Assembly: GCF_030272615.1 (NCBI RefSeq)
Contig: NC_081415.1
Coordinates: 416,110,757 to 416,174,756, forward strand
Length of the DNA stretch: 64,000 nucleotides
Direction: 5' to 3'
DNA from: Cryptomeria japonica
Taxonomy: Eukaryota; Streptophyta; Pinopsida; Cupressales; Cupressaceae
In this document: one piece after another, positions 44,760-56,386 of the stretch
How positions within the stretch are numbered: the stretch's first letter is position 1
How the letters are laid out: each line of letters starts with the position of its first letter
The notes under the pieces: model-generated
Told to the model about the DNA's origin: nothing
The model's database searches: none
The model's input: the letters and a program-made list of their open reading frames with translations, nothing else
Program-made: the position numbers and the translations under genes

Positions 44760-45938
44760 TTGGATTCGCCTTTATATAGACCGATATATGATTATCTAAA
44801 GAACAATATCCTACCCATTGACTTATCACGTAATCAAAAACGTAATTTTATCCGCCAAGCCACCCGGTATACTCTTACTGCTGATACTTTATACTGTCGA
44901 GGTCTAGATGGCACTCTTTTTCATTGCCTTGATTGTAATGATTCTGATTCCACTTTACACGAACTTCACAAAGGTATTTGTGGAACACATTCAAGTGGGA
45001 CTATTCTTGCTAAAAAGCTTCTAAGGATGGGATACTACTGGCCTACAATGGAGAAAGATTCTTACCACTTCGCTAAGAAGTGTCCTAAATGCCAAATCCA
45101 TGGCAATCTGATACATGCACCAGCATAGGAATTGCAACCATTTACAACATCCTAGCCCTTTTGTCAGTGGGGACTAGACTTGGTCGACAAAATTCATCCT
45201 TCATCTTCAAATGGACACAAGTTCATTATAACTGCAACGGAATACTTTACCAAGTGGATAGAAGCAGTCCCAATGACCACAGTAACTGGAAAGCAAATTG
45301 TGTCTTTTATCCTAAACTATCTGATTTGCAGATATGGTATTCCAAGTTCCATCATCACCGATAATGGATGACCATTCAAAAACCAAGATGTTCGAGAACT
45401 ATGTGAGCAATTCAAAATACAACATCAGTTCTCTACACCATACTACCCCCAGGGGAATGGTCAAGCAGAAGCATCCAACAAAACAATACTGAAGATTCTC
45501 AAGAAAATAGTAAATGATGCAGACAAAGATTGGCATATACAACTCAATCCAACACTTTAGGCATATAGAACCAACATCCATACACCTACAGGAGCAACAC
45601 CTTTCTCATTGGTCTATGGATCCGAAGCTATTTTACCCGTGGAAGTAGAAATTCCATCTCTCAGAGTATCTCTAAAAGGCTTAATTCCAGATGAAGAGTA
45701 TCGGGTCAACCGACTGCAAGAACTGGAACTATTAGATGAAAGATGTCAGCATGCTTACACTCATCTCAAAGCATATCAGCAACGCATGTGCAGAAGCTAC
45801 AATCACAAGGTCATCCTTTGCAACTTCAAAGTTGGTGACCTAGTCCTCAAAGAAAATCCAAGAAATCAACAAGATCGAGAAAAGAAAGGGAAATTTGAAC
45901 CTAACTGGTTGGGTCCCTATGTCAGGACAAACTTATAA
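44760..45938 (+). pseudogene. Integrase of element A
   Basis: The zinc domain is ELHKGICGTHSSG, MGYYWPTM and KKCPKCQIHG. The core has Asp in GLDLVDKIH, Asp in SSIITDNG and Glu in GQAEASNKTI. The C-terminal part has VYGSEAILPVEVEIPSLRV and FKVGDLVLKENP. Four in-frame stops occur, with no shift from 44760 on. The enzyme inserts element DNA; all three catalytic positions remain. Confidence 0.87.
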
Positions 45939-46985
45939 CTTCAGAAGGAGATGTGCTCGACGAACCAACTAACAACATTCATCTGAAGAAATACTACACT
46001 TAAGTAGCCTAATGCACGGAAAAAGCAAAAACAAACAAAAAAATAAAAAAATCAAGAAAAAGCAAATAAAAAGGTACAATAAAAGCAACTGGTGAAAACC
46101 TGGTAACAGGCTCTATTGTGAAAGGACAACTCCTTTATCTATATCCACATCCTTATCTTCACAGTAAAGCACTATCGGCCATCGCCCGACACTTAGCAAA
46201 TATCCAGTCAGGACAAACTTAGCGTAGTCACTATCCTGGTTTATCCATATATCCTCTCACCACATTTTACCATGGCTTGGTAATCACTGTACATGATCAC
46301 ATCAAGAGGTGCACTCAGCTAGGGGCAATAAATCGTCAAAACTTGCAACACATTCAAGACATCAAGAATATTTGCAAAACTTGAAACATCACATCCAACA
46401 AACAAAAACTTCGAGACATCACAGAGCAAAACATTGGATCACTAAAACAAGAATCACAAATACCAAAGATGGATGATTTTCTGAAGTACTAAATGTTGCA
46501 TTATCACATAAAGTCTTAACTATTTTTGCATTTGAACTTTTTAAATTATTGGATTCTCTACATTTTCTCACTAAATGCTTCAAAGCTAGAGATCATGGGG
46601 AAACTTCAATATTTTCTTAGTCTTTTGTCTGTGAGGTGATCACTTGTACTGTGTAAATACTTGTCTTGAGACGTGATACATCAAACATCACTGAAGACAT
46701 GATTTCACTTTACGCATACAAATGATTTAATCTTGTCTGTTTATACGCAATCTGCACTCTGGTCGTCCTGGTTCAATTATACCTTGACGCTTGTGCTATC
46801 TTGCAAAATCAAACATCATGTAAATTTTTCTTAGGTCATTATGGTTCAATTATACCTTTATGCTTGTATAAATTTTCAACATATCCCAAACAAATCAATG
46901 CTCAATGATGATACCGATATCGAAAGCAAAATAACATATGGTTATATTAGGATGACAAATGCAGAATGAGGATGCTCCAAAAAAA
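45939..46985. other. 3' untranslated region after integrase (element A)
   Basis: Begins with the remains of the pol C-terminus, then GGTGAAAACCTGGTAACAGG, then AT-rich DNA without ORFs. No clear polypurine tract is seen. Confidence 0.5.
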
Positions 46986-46990
46986 AGCAA

Positions 46991-47116
46991 ATAGTTGCAT
47001 ATCATTTTAAAATAGTTGCTTATCATTTTAAAATAGTTGCATATCATTTTAAAATAGTTGCTTATCATTTTAAAAATAGTTGCATATCATTTTAAAAAGT
47101 AGTTGCATATCATTTT
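46991..47116. repeat. 21-24-bp tandem repeat
   Basis: Six copies of ATAGTTGCATATCATTTTAA, alternating between GCATATC and GCTTATC. Confidence 0.92.
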
Positions 47117-47126
47117 TCATATCAAA

Positions 47127-47255
47127 TCATACATCTCATTTTCAAGATACATCTCACATCATTATCATTATCATACATCTCATTTTCAAGATACATCTCA
47201 CATCATTATCAAATCATACATCTCATTTTCAAGATACATCTCACAGCATATCAAA
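47127..47255. repeat. 43/44-bp tandem repeat
   Basis: Three copies of a unit starting TCATACATCTCATTTTCAAG and ending CACATCATTATC. Confidence 0.9.
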
Positions 47256-47604
47256 GCATACATCATACATTTACATCATGCATCATATCATCTATCTAAG
47301 CATTGCATCATCATAAAGTAAAGAAAGAACACATAGAACATGCATCCATATAACACATAACATAATCAAGGAAAATGGTGTCATATATATATCAAAAATG
47401 ATCAAAATGTACAAAATTTGTCATGTCTGTGCCCAGTACCAACAAAATAATAATCTAAAAATACAATGGAGACATCGTCTCTCAATTATGACTATCTCCT
47501 GAGGGGGATGGTCTCGCAACTGATGTCCCAGCTCTTGGATCTCCAGGAGGATCCTGTCTCGAAGGCCTCGTCATGCCTCTTCTTTCTGACTGTGTCCCAG
47601 TCTC

Positions 47605-49417
47605 TCAAGATCGACTCAATCTTGCCTGTGTGAAGCTCTGTACTCTACGCTCCCTAGGCACAACATCCTCATAATGGCATCTATAATACTCCACCTCCCT
47701 CACTCTCGAGGACAACTCTCTCATGATATCTCTCATCGGGCCCCCTATTGCCACTCTCTGAATGCTCGCTACTGGCTCCTCCGCCCGACCGTGCCATTGT
47801 ATCTCTATATCTCTCTCTAGAGTCAGCTGAGTAATCTGACGCTGCTGCATCAATAGCTGTGCCTGCAACTGCTGAACTATCAACTGCAGGGTCCTAATCT
47901 AAGCATCCTCCACATGTGTCGGGACTCAGATCTGTAGGGGCACCTGTGAAGGGGTACCCCCTATCCCTCTGCCTATCCTAGGTGTTGGTGGAGGTAACTC
48001 ATCAGTCCTCCTCCTCTGTGCCGACCGCCTCCACTCATCTGTCCCTCCCATCACTACCATCACCTCTCCCACTCTGCCCTCCTCCCCTGCTCCAATCACA
48101 AGCCCTCCTCTCCCCCTGTCCATCAGAGCTCGTCGAACTGCTCTCTCCACGCGACCTCACCCATCTCTATCCCTATCTCATCTCCTCCCCTGATATCCTC
48201 TCCCCCATCATCCACCTCCACCTCCATCATCTCCATCATCTTTATCTCCCCTAACATCCTCCTCATCATCATCGAAGGCCGGTCGCATCTCCTTAGGATC
48301 TAATATCCTAGAAACAACACTAGCTGCAAACAAACTAGCAAACTCATGGGTCATCCTTGCGTCTAATATCTTGGGAGCATAGTCCCATATCTGACTCGCT
48401 AAGCTGGAGAAATCCTCTACAGCTGCTCCGCTATCAATGGTAGGACCCCAATCAGGTACGTCCTATCTCCGACACGCATACAAGTAGGTCCCCTGTGGTA
48501 TACCCTGCTGCCGACCATACTGCCTCAAAAACCTTGCCTACCTGAAATCTCTCTATCAGAAAGGGCATCCGCCCTATCAAAAGCTGGCTCATAAACACAA
48601 AAGGCATCTCTAGCCCATCCTCTACCCAGACCTCACAATCTGTATACGATCACCAGACGACCATATTTATATCATCCAGGACCCTCCTCCAATGCTCCAG
48701 TTTGCCCAGCTTATGCTGGACAACTAGACCCCTGTAACCATAAGCATATGCCCGCCCAGCAGGTCTGTCTCTGTCCACCAGTGGTCTTGTTGCTAGAATG
48801 TTCTCCCAGCACCATAGCTATAAAAGTGTCACGCCAGCTGACAAACTGTCGTAACCCAGATACTCAACCTCATGAATGTCCCTGAACAAGTGGGCTAACA
48901 TGGCTGATCCCCAAGCAAACCTGGGGCCCTAGGTCACCATCTCCTCGAGAACCAATCCCCAACCCATAGAGAATCCCTTTGACCTGCGATCAGGACAAAG
49001 GAATCCACTGATGAACCTTGCTAGTACTGAAGGGAGAGGCGCATAGTCTAGATCCAAGAACTCCTGCCATGGGATCTCATACCCACATACCGTCTCATCA
49101 TGGAAAATGCACCGCAGTGCCTCAGTACCACCCTCCTCCGTCTGCTCATACGGCAATAAAGCACCTGCTACGGGAATCCATAAGATCCTATAACAGTCCT
49201 CTGGAGTGACTGTCATCTCACCGGTAGCAAAGTGAAAGGTGTTTGTATCACTGTACCACCTCTCAGCGAGCGCTGTAAGTAAACCCCAGTTCACAGTGAA
49301 CCAAGGCATGTCCAACAAAGATGATAGGCCACATCTCTCTATCACATCTAGGTCAGCCTGTGCTAACTGTGGTATCAATGCCCAAGGTCTAGGAAACCAC
49401 TCTCGCGACTGCACCAC
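47605..49417 (-). pseudogene. Plant mobile domain (PMD) protein, antisense to gag-pol
   Basis: From the minus-strand ATG at 49417 the frame gives WYSDTNTFHFATGEMTVTPE, the signature of the plant mobile domain found in plant transposons and in genes derived from them. After a stop at 48929 it continues in frame: GLVVQHKLGKLEHWRRVLDD and MPFVFMSQLLIGRMPFLIER. After a frameshift, a Pro/Arg/Glu-rich region and a coiled coil (VQQLQAQLLMQQRQITQLTL, 47883 down) end near 47605. Tat elements are known to carry extra ORFs, some antisense. Here the inverted right LTR would drive this ORF. Function of the protein is unknown. Confidence 0.8.
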
Positions 49418-49554
49418 TCCCAGTCACTCCTATCAAAATGCAAAATGAGTTCAATATCAGTGTCCACATCAAAACAAAGATATCAAAATCAAAATCACAT
49501 CAAAAGGATGAAACAATTTGCAAAATCTAATCAAGTTCCACATCATATCATTCC

Positions 49555-49790
49555 ATATCAACTTGTAACACAACTCAAGTTTTCAAAAACCATATCAAAA
49601 CTTGTAAAACAACTCAAGTCTCCACATCACCTAAACTTGTAAAACAACTCAAGTTTCCCACCCATATCAAAACTTGGAAAACAACTCAAGTTTCCAACCC
49701 TTATCAACTTGTAAAACAACTCAAGTTTCCAACCCATATCAGCTTGTAACACAAATCAAGCTCCACACATTGAACTTGAAACAGTGCAAA
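49555..49790. repeat. 35-38-bp tandem repeat
   Basis: About six units of ACTTGTAAAACAACTCAAGT with a variable TTTCCAACCCATATCA spacer. Confidence 0.9.
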
Positions 49791-49989
49791 TCAAATCATG
49801 GTTTGATCAAAACAACACATTAATATATCTACATTAATAACTTGAATAATCACAAATCAAACCAAGTTATATCAATACTCATATTGGACAAATTATCAAA
49901 AACATGACAAAAGACCGAGCAAAATGGCAAAAATCCACCTCCATAGGCAAAACTAACCTTTTCCTATGAAAACTTTCACATTCAAAAAT

Positions 49990-50145
49990 CACTAAAACTT
50001 GCAAAACCCATTCCATGTGCTAATTTAACTTGGCTATGTGCTAAAATATACCCATGCGCTACCCTGTTTTCTCCACGCACTATTATGTCTACCCTATGTG
50101 CTAGACTACTCTACGCGCTATCCTTTTTTCTCCATGTGCTAGAAA
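49990..50145 (-). repeat. Inverted AGCGCAT array next to the right LTR
   Basis: The minus strand reads CTAGCACATGGAG, GATAGCGCGTAGAG, TAGTGCGTGGAG and GGTAGCGCATGGG, the same family as the leader arrays of element A. It abuts the inner end of the inverted LTR with no PBS in between. Confidence 0.82.
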
Positions 50146-51592
50146 TGTATGCAGGAAAAGCGGGCCGATAGAACTCAATATGTGAAAAACGGAGCTCTAT
50201 GGAGCCTTGCTCACACACCGATAGGACTTCTTGGTGCAAGCTACAGAGTCATGAAGTATGGCTCAGCTTCCCAAGGATGGTTCCATGGTTCTCTATCTTG
50301 CACGATCCCTCAAACCAATGTTTTTGCTCTCAGATCACTGAGCAAAATGGTTTAGGGATGACAAATGCAAAAATGAGGGATGCTTTTGTTGATTTTAAGA
50401 TGAGATGCATCCTAAGCTATGCATGATGCTACAAATGCAATAAACTAGCCATAAGATGACAAGGTTAGTAAACTAGACTATCCTAGCATACTATATTAGT
50501 TCATGATTTAAGCTAAATGATAAGGAACATACTCTAAATTAGCATATTTAGATAAATTCCTGTTTAAAAGAGAAGCTAAAATGATGAGCATAAAATGAGA
50601 TATGAAAGCTTGAATGGATTTAAGTATAAGTGTGATGCTAAAGACTTGGATGATGAAAATGGAGGAATGAGAGCTCTATTTATAGCAAAAACAGGGCAAT
50701 GGATGGTCAGGATTGAAAGAGGCAATCAAGGGCCAAGTTTGAAAGTTGGGAATCCATGTTTGCAATTGGCACCAATGAAATGGTGGCAATTGTCAACATA
50801 AGGTTGGTTGAGAGGAGATGTAAGAAGCATTAAATGCTTGAGAAGACCTCATGGTTATCCTAGGGGTTAAGGGTTAAGGTTAAGTTAGGGTTATCCATTG
50901 GATAAAGATTTTACCCAAAGGATAAAATCTTGTGCAAAGGTTTAAGGATAACCATGGTCAAAGCAATAAATGCTTGATGAGACCCTTGGGTTAGATGGAG
51001 GTTGAGTTTATGGAAATTCTTTAACCATGTAAGAGGGTTGAGTTAACCATTAATGGTTATGAAGACTTTGGGGTTAAATTTGTAAGAGTCCTTCAAAATT
51101 TGGGAGCATTCAACAAGCTGGATAAAGGGTTTAATGCAATTTGAAGACTTTGCTCCAATTTTGAGAAGTGACCTCCTCAAATTTAGGGAAAAGGGATAAT
51201 GGATAGGTTTGGGTTAATTAATTAGGTTTAGAAGAATCTAGAAGAGGTTAGAAAGAGGGTTAGGATGCAAGTGGGACGTGTAGGATTTTGCAAGTGGGTG
51301 AGGGAAAATAGGTTTTAATTGAATTTAATTCAATTTGGTTGTAATTAAATAAATTAGATTTATTTAATTTAGGATAACTTTTTTAATTAGATTTGAATTT
51401 AATTAAAAAGTGGACATGGGCTTTAATTGAATAAAATGAATTTATCGTATTAAATGGTATAGTGAATTTAATTGAGTAATTTACTTAATTAAATAGAGGA
51501 ATACAGATTATTTAATTAAATTAGATTTAATTAAATAGAGAAATGAACATAAAATATTCATTTAGGAATATGGTCATTTTTATACGTCTACA
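50146..51592 (-). repeat. Right LTR of element A, inverted
   Basis: On the plus strand it starts TGTATGCAGGAAAAG and ends TTTTTATACGTCTACA. Its reverse complement follows the left LTR base by base with scattered substitutions, and both have TG/CA ends. It is therefore a full LTR pointing inward from the right. Confidence 0.93.
50676..50684 (-). promoter_or_regulatory. TATA box of the inverted LTR
   Basis: The minus strand reads TATAAATAG as in the left LTR. It would direct transcription leftward into the AGCGCAT array and PMD ORF. Confidence 0.6.
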
Positions 51593-51597
51593 AATAT
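51593..51597. repeat. Target site duplication of element A, right
   Basis: AATAT, a perfect copy of 34028-34032. Confidence 0.9.
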
Positions 51598-52697
51598 ATT
51601 CAGGATATGCAAAATGGACCAAGAACCAAAAGATATTCTTTAGAAGACATTTGTCCATATCCTTTTGACAGGAGTTTGAACATGGTATCATTTCCATAAC
51701 ATTATGAGATCCCAAAATATGATAAATAGGATGGAAAAAATAATCCACAAGATCACATTAGAGAGTTTTGTACAATGAGCATGGAATTTGCTCATAATGA
51801 AACATATCTCATGCGACTATTCCCTAGAAGTTTGAGTGGACAATCAATGAAGTGATTTTCCAAATTACCACTTGGGATTAGATCATTTGAAGAGCTAGTA
51901 AACAAATTCATTTCACAATGCTCTTATAACATACAACATGAGATAACTATGTTGGATTTGTGCAATATTAAACAAAAGAGTGGAGAGTCTTTCATGACCT
52001 TCTTACAAAGATGGAAACATTTATTCAACAAATATCCTAGACTAGTGCTAGATCATGAAAATATGGACATATTCATTGATAATCTCACAAGTGAAATGAG
52101 TTATAGGCTCAAGTTACAATGTCCTACTGGTTTTACAAATATGATTGAAAATGGCCTCAAAATTGAGGATGCTATGGTTAAGAGGAGAATTGAAGCTCTA
52201 TAAAGAAGGATATAATTCCTCAAACTCCTTCAACAATCACAATAATGATAAACCAAAATTTTGGACAAGAACATAAATGTTGTTAATGATAGAGGAGTTG
52301 ACAATAATGTTAAACCAAAACAACCTATTTTAATCTATCAAGTAGAGTACAAGTGATTAATCAAGACAACAACGCTAAACCAAAATCATTCTTTCCCAAT
52401 GTGTGCAGAAAATTTAGCAACATTGGTGAACCATTGCAATCAGCTTTAAAAACTCTTCTTGCGAACAAATTAATCACATTACCAAAAGCAAGAGATTTTG
52501 AGCCCAAAATTAAACCAAGTTGGTGGAATGATAATCATTTATGTGAGTTTCATCGAAACAAAAGACATCATACCAATGATTGTCAAAGACTCAAGCATGT
52601 TATTCAAGATTTAATTGACAATGAGGTCATCACAGTGGATGGTCATAAAACAAATGAATTGCATGTGGCCTTCAAAACCCCATTGCCCAATTAAGAA
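51593..52697 (+). pseudogene. Gag of element B, C-terminal part
   Basis: Resumes exactly where the N-terminal part stopped: the text after LTQQIQTLQ continues with CPYPFDRS, HIREFCTMSMEFAHNETYLM and LFPRSLSGQSM. From 51949 it reads MTFLQRWKHLFNKYPRL and LTSEMSYRLKLQ. A shift near 52205-52350 precedes WWNDNHLCEFHRNKRHHTND with a CX2HX4HX4C knuckle (the usual Gly is Arg). Several stops are present. Confidence 0.85.
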
Positions 52698-53104
52698 AAA
52701 GGTGAAACATCAAATACTCAAAATGACAAAGGTAAAGAAAAAGTTAACTATGCTTACGCCTACGATAATGTAATAAATGTCATTATCATCAAAGAAAAAA
52801 CACCAACAGAACCAATACACGCCATTACCTGAAGTAAGGCTAAAGTAACATTCCTAGGAGTAACAAATAATGCAAAATCTAACTTGAGGAAGTATAACAT
52901 AGTGGATCAATTGTAAAAAAAACCCACATAGATATCAATCCTAGAGCTCCTAAAACTCTCACCAATGCATAAGTAAATATTAGAAAAGTCTCTAGTTGAA
53001 ACCACAGTCTCTAAAGACTTGGATGTTGATAAGTTCCAAACCATGGTGGGACACCTCATAGCTCCTCATTGCCTATCATTCACAGAACATGATGACATGT
53101 GATT

Positions 53105-53423
53105 ACAACATCCCCAAAATGCTCCACTACACATTGAAGTGATTCACAAAACATGTGTCAAACGTGTTCTCATAGATGGAGGAGCGGGCTTGAATATTTA
53201 TACATTGAGTTTAGTACATGACCTAGGTTTTTCAGAAGAAGCTGTAGATCCTAGAAAGAAAATAACAATCAAAACATATGATGAAGAAGAGCGATCCTCT
53301 AAGAGAACAATGGTATTACCACTCAGAATAGGACCAGTTCAAAGAGATACAGTATGTCAAGTCCTAGACTTGAATCTATCCTATAACATTCTCCTGGGTA
53401 GACCATGGATCCATGATATGTAG
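53105..53423 (+). pseudogene. Protease of element B
   Basis: VLIDGGAGLNIYTL and LSYNILLGRPWIHDM correspond to the protease of element A, here with the W that element A has lost. It is open from 53139 to a stop after IHDM. Confidence 0.85.
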
Positions 53424-53429
53424 GCAGTC

Positions 53430-54400
53430 CCTTCAACATATCACCAATGTGTTAAATTCCCCTATAATGGACAAGAGGTAACAATTTCAGCAGATTCAAC
53501 TCAGTATTGCAACAATATGAGGCTATCTCAGGATACCATAGTTCCTCACAACATAGAGACATTCTCTCCTATAACCTCATCCCAGAAAAAATTGTTGACA
53601 TCAACCTTAGAAAGTTTAGATAAAAAGTTGAAACTGAATGACAAAGGAATGGGAGAGTATTCTCTACAGGCTTTGCCACTTTCCCCCAAATCTTATGGAG
53701 AACCAACAAGTTCACAATTGCAATTTCCACAAAAACCTCTTCAAATATTTGATGGAATGTTTGTTAGAGTTGGGACATTATCTGAAGAAAATGAAGACAA
53801 ATATGTGCTACAATAGCTATATAGGGATGAAGAAGTTCAACAAAAAATCAATAATGTCAGTATACCTACAAAAAATATGGAAAAGGATTCAACATCCTAC
53901 AAAAATTGGGATACACTAGAACAAGTTTTGTGGGAAAAATAAAAGAAGTTCTTCTAGAACCCATACAATCTAAATCTCAAATGGCTAAAAACAAATCAGG
54001 CTTAGGGTATGGAAAAGTTACTCTAGAAGAAGAAACACATTTTGGAGAACAAAAAGAGGAGCATGACAGAAGACAAGAGGAACTTGCAATCCAAAGAGAG
54101 GAAACATCTACTAGGAAACAAGAAGAAGAGAACAAAAGAAAACAAGAGCAGTTGGCAATTAAAAGGGTGAAAGCAACCACTAGTCAACAACAAGAACAAG
54201 AGGATGTAAGACCACAAAAAGAGAGAACCTCTAGTAGACAAGAGAAATAAAGACAAGAAACTGATGTAAGGTAAGAAGATCTGAAAGCAAGACTAGCAGA
54301 AGTAACCATAAGTCCAGAAGAAGTAGAATATGAGAGAAGAAAATAAATGGAAAAGAAAATAGAAGAAGCAACCCACAATCTATGTGAACAAATATGTATA
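53430..54400 (+). pseudogene. G-patch and Gln/Glu-rich coiled coil of element B
   Basis: 53517-53816 matches the post-protease spacer of element A (KGMGEYSLQALPLSP). 53881-54015 reads GFNILQKLGYTRTSFVGKIK and KSGLGYGK, a G-patch-like glycine pattern. Then 54050-54400 encodes a long charged coiled coil with a repeated RQEELAIQREETS / RKQEQLAIKRVKA unit absent from element A. A stop at 54248 and others break it. Confidence 0.65.
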
Positions 54401-54438
54401 TTACAAGCTAGTAGTATATATCAATCTAGCCCATTTGT

Positions 54439-55000
54439 ATGCAGGCCAAACATCAAAATATAGACCACTTGAATGGGAATCACAAACGATCGATTCTAAC
54501 TTCACTAAGAACCAATTGGAGGGTGATCGAGAGAACGTATCCTAAGGAGAGTGATGTCCTCAACTTAACTGAAATAACCAAAAACCTTGACAACTCTGTC
54601 ATGACCATTGAAGTCTTTGAAAGTAACCAATCAGACAATCCTTTACCCTTAATACACCCAGAACTTATTGACTAGGAAACCACCAGAATCAGTAAAGTTG
54701 ATACCTTCCCAAACAACCATGCTATAGCCGTACATCTCAATGTTGTTGAACCCGTAACACCCAAAAGAGTTTCATGTGAATCTACTAACAAATCTTCTAG
54801 TCAGGTGGGTGCCAAATCTTCCAGTTGCAAAAGTGAAATTAAAGAATTAAAAAGAAGGTGTAATGCTGAAAACCATTTTATGGCAACATTAAACCAACCA
54901 AAAGATAAATTAAAGGGCGTATCTGAGGGTGAAAACCTCCTAGAGGCACTTGAAGATGGAAGATTTGAAAGCATCCTGGAATTATTTCAAGAGAGATAGG
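54439..55000 (+). pseudogene. Acidic spacer before RT (element B)
   Basis: NPLPLIHPELID and VSEGENLLEALEDGRFES parallel SLPLVFPDLIDW and SEGENLFKAPKDGRLD of element A. It is a linker of unknown role. Confidence 0.6.
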
Positions 55001-55960
55001 CTATCCTGATTGAACCTACAAAAGCAGTCAACATTGGTACTCCAGAGAATCCTAAGATTCTTCACCCTGCAACATCTTTATCAGAACAAGAGAGAAAATA
55101 CTACAATGACCTCTTCAAGAGAAGGCAAATTAACTTTTCCTGGTCATACACAGATATGCAAGGACTAGATCCAGACCTCATCATGCATCACCTCAATGTC
55201 ACTCCAGGATCTAAGCCAGTCAAGCAAAAACTAAGGAAGATGCACCCTCACATTTCTCTTTTGGTCAAATCAGAGTTGAAGAAACTATTGGATGTAGGAT
55301 TCATAAGACCATTCGCATATCCAGACTGGGTGTGAAATATTTTACCTGTATCAAAACCAGGTAAGATTATCAGAGTGTGCACACAATTCAGAGATCCGAA
55401 CAAGGCATGCCCAAAGGATGATTTTCCACTACCGAGAATTGATATCATTACAGATCTCACAATAGGACATGAAATGTTCTCTTTAATGGATGGTTTCTCA
55501 ACGTACAACCAAATCAAGATAGCCCCTAAAGATCAAGAGAAAACAACATTTATGTGCCCTTGGGGTACTTTCTATTGGAATGTCATACCTTTTGGGCTAA
55601 AGAATGTTGGGGCTACTTATCAGAGAGAAATGAACACCATTTTCCATGATATGATGCATACTTGCATGTAATATTATGTGGATGATATACTAGCAAAATC
55701 GCATACCAGGGAAGGACACCTAGAATTTCTAGATAAATTATTTGACAGGTTAGCGAAATACAAGTTAAGATTGAATCCAAAGAAGTGTGCTTGCGGGGTC
55801 ACATTAGGCAAGCTTTGGGGATATATCATATCTGCTCATGGGATAGAAGTTTATCCAGCAAAGGTAAAATCTATAATGGAAATGGAATCACCAAAGAATA
55901 TCAGTCAAATGTGTTCTATACAAGGGAAATTGCAGTCAATAAGAAGATTCATAGCATAAT
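55001..55960 (+). pseudogene. Reverse transcriptase of element B
   Basis: PKDDFPLPRIDIITDLTIG, then MFSLMDGFSTYNQIKIAP with the motif A Asp, VIPFGLKNVGATYQ, a stop just before YYVDDILAK (about 55672) and LRLNPKKCACGV. The catalytic DD pair is present. The frame is constant from 55375 to 56475, with several stops and no shift. Confidence 0.88.
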
Positions 55961-56363
55961 TGGTTGATCATTGTCATCCATTCACTCACTTATTGCACAA
56001 GAATGTTCCATTCAGATGGAATGCCAAATGTGAGGAAGCCTTCACTCAAATCAAGGAATATTTGGTAACTCCACTAGTACTAGCATCACCGATTGAAGGA
56101 AAACCATTGTTGCTTTACATTTTAGCTAGAGAAATATCACTAGGAGCTCTCTTGGAAGAACACAACAATGAAGGAAAAGAATGAGTAATCTATTATATCA
56201 GTAGAACTCTAGTTGGATATGAGTTGAACTACACAACCATGGAGAAAACATGTCTAGCAGTAGTATTTGCAATGCAAAATTTGTGGCATTATATGCTCAC
56301 ACATTCACTTAAGCTGGTTGCCAAGATCGATCCTCTAAAGTATCTTCTAAGCAAGGCAACACT
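55961..56363 (+). pseudogene. RNase H (first) of element B, left part
   Basis: VPFRWNAKCEEAF, LLLYILAREISLGALL, YYISRTLVGYELNYT and KIDPLKYLLSKATLT lead up to the LINE-B insertion. The domain resumes at 63566 (VMVLSEFDIEYV). Confidence 0.85.
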
Positions 56364-56376
56364 AACAAGCCGACTA
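56364..56376. repeat. Target site duplication of LINE-B, left
   Basis: AACAAGCCGACTA, identical to 63553-63565. It is followed at once by a second partial copy ACAAGCCGAC (56377-56386). Confidence 0.88.
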
Positions 56377-56386
56377 ACAAGCCGAC

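Larger units (their letters stand above)
34033..51592 (+). mobile_element. Tat-lineage element A with inverted LTRs
   Basis: A 17.56-kb insertion into gag of element B with a perfect 5-bp duplication (AATAT). The left LTR is in plus orientation and followed by PBS, leader, small ORF, gag, protease, G-patch, RT, double RNase H and integrase, all plus. The right LTR (50146-51592) is the same sequence in reverse orientation, so both outer ends are TGTAGACG reading inward. Between integrase and the right LTR lie tandem repeats and a minus-strand plant-mobile-domain ORF. Coding frames contain many stops. Confidence 0.88.

Noticed and set aside
47982-48254. Pro/Ser/Leu-rich plus-strand ORF
   Set aside because: It is the complement of the acidic linker of the PMD protein and has no independent support.
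50146-51592. Ordinary 3' LTR of element A
   Set aside because: It is in the opposite orientation and no polypurine tract precedes it on the plus strand.
50146-51592. Independent solo LTR inserted beside element A
   Set aside because: Its outer edge shares the AATAT duplication with the left edge of element A, and no separate duplication is seen at its inner edge.
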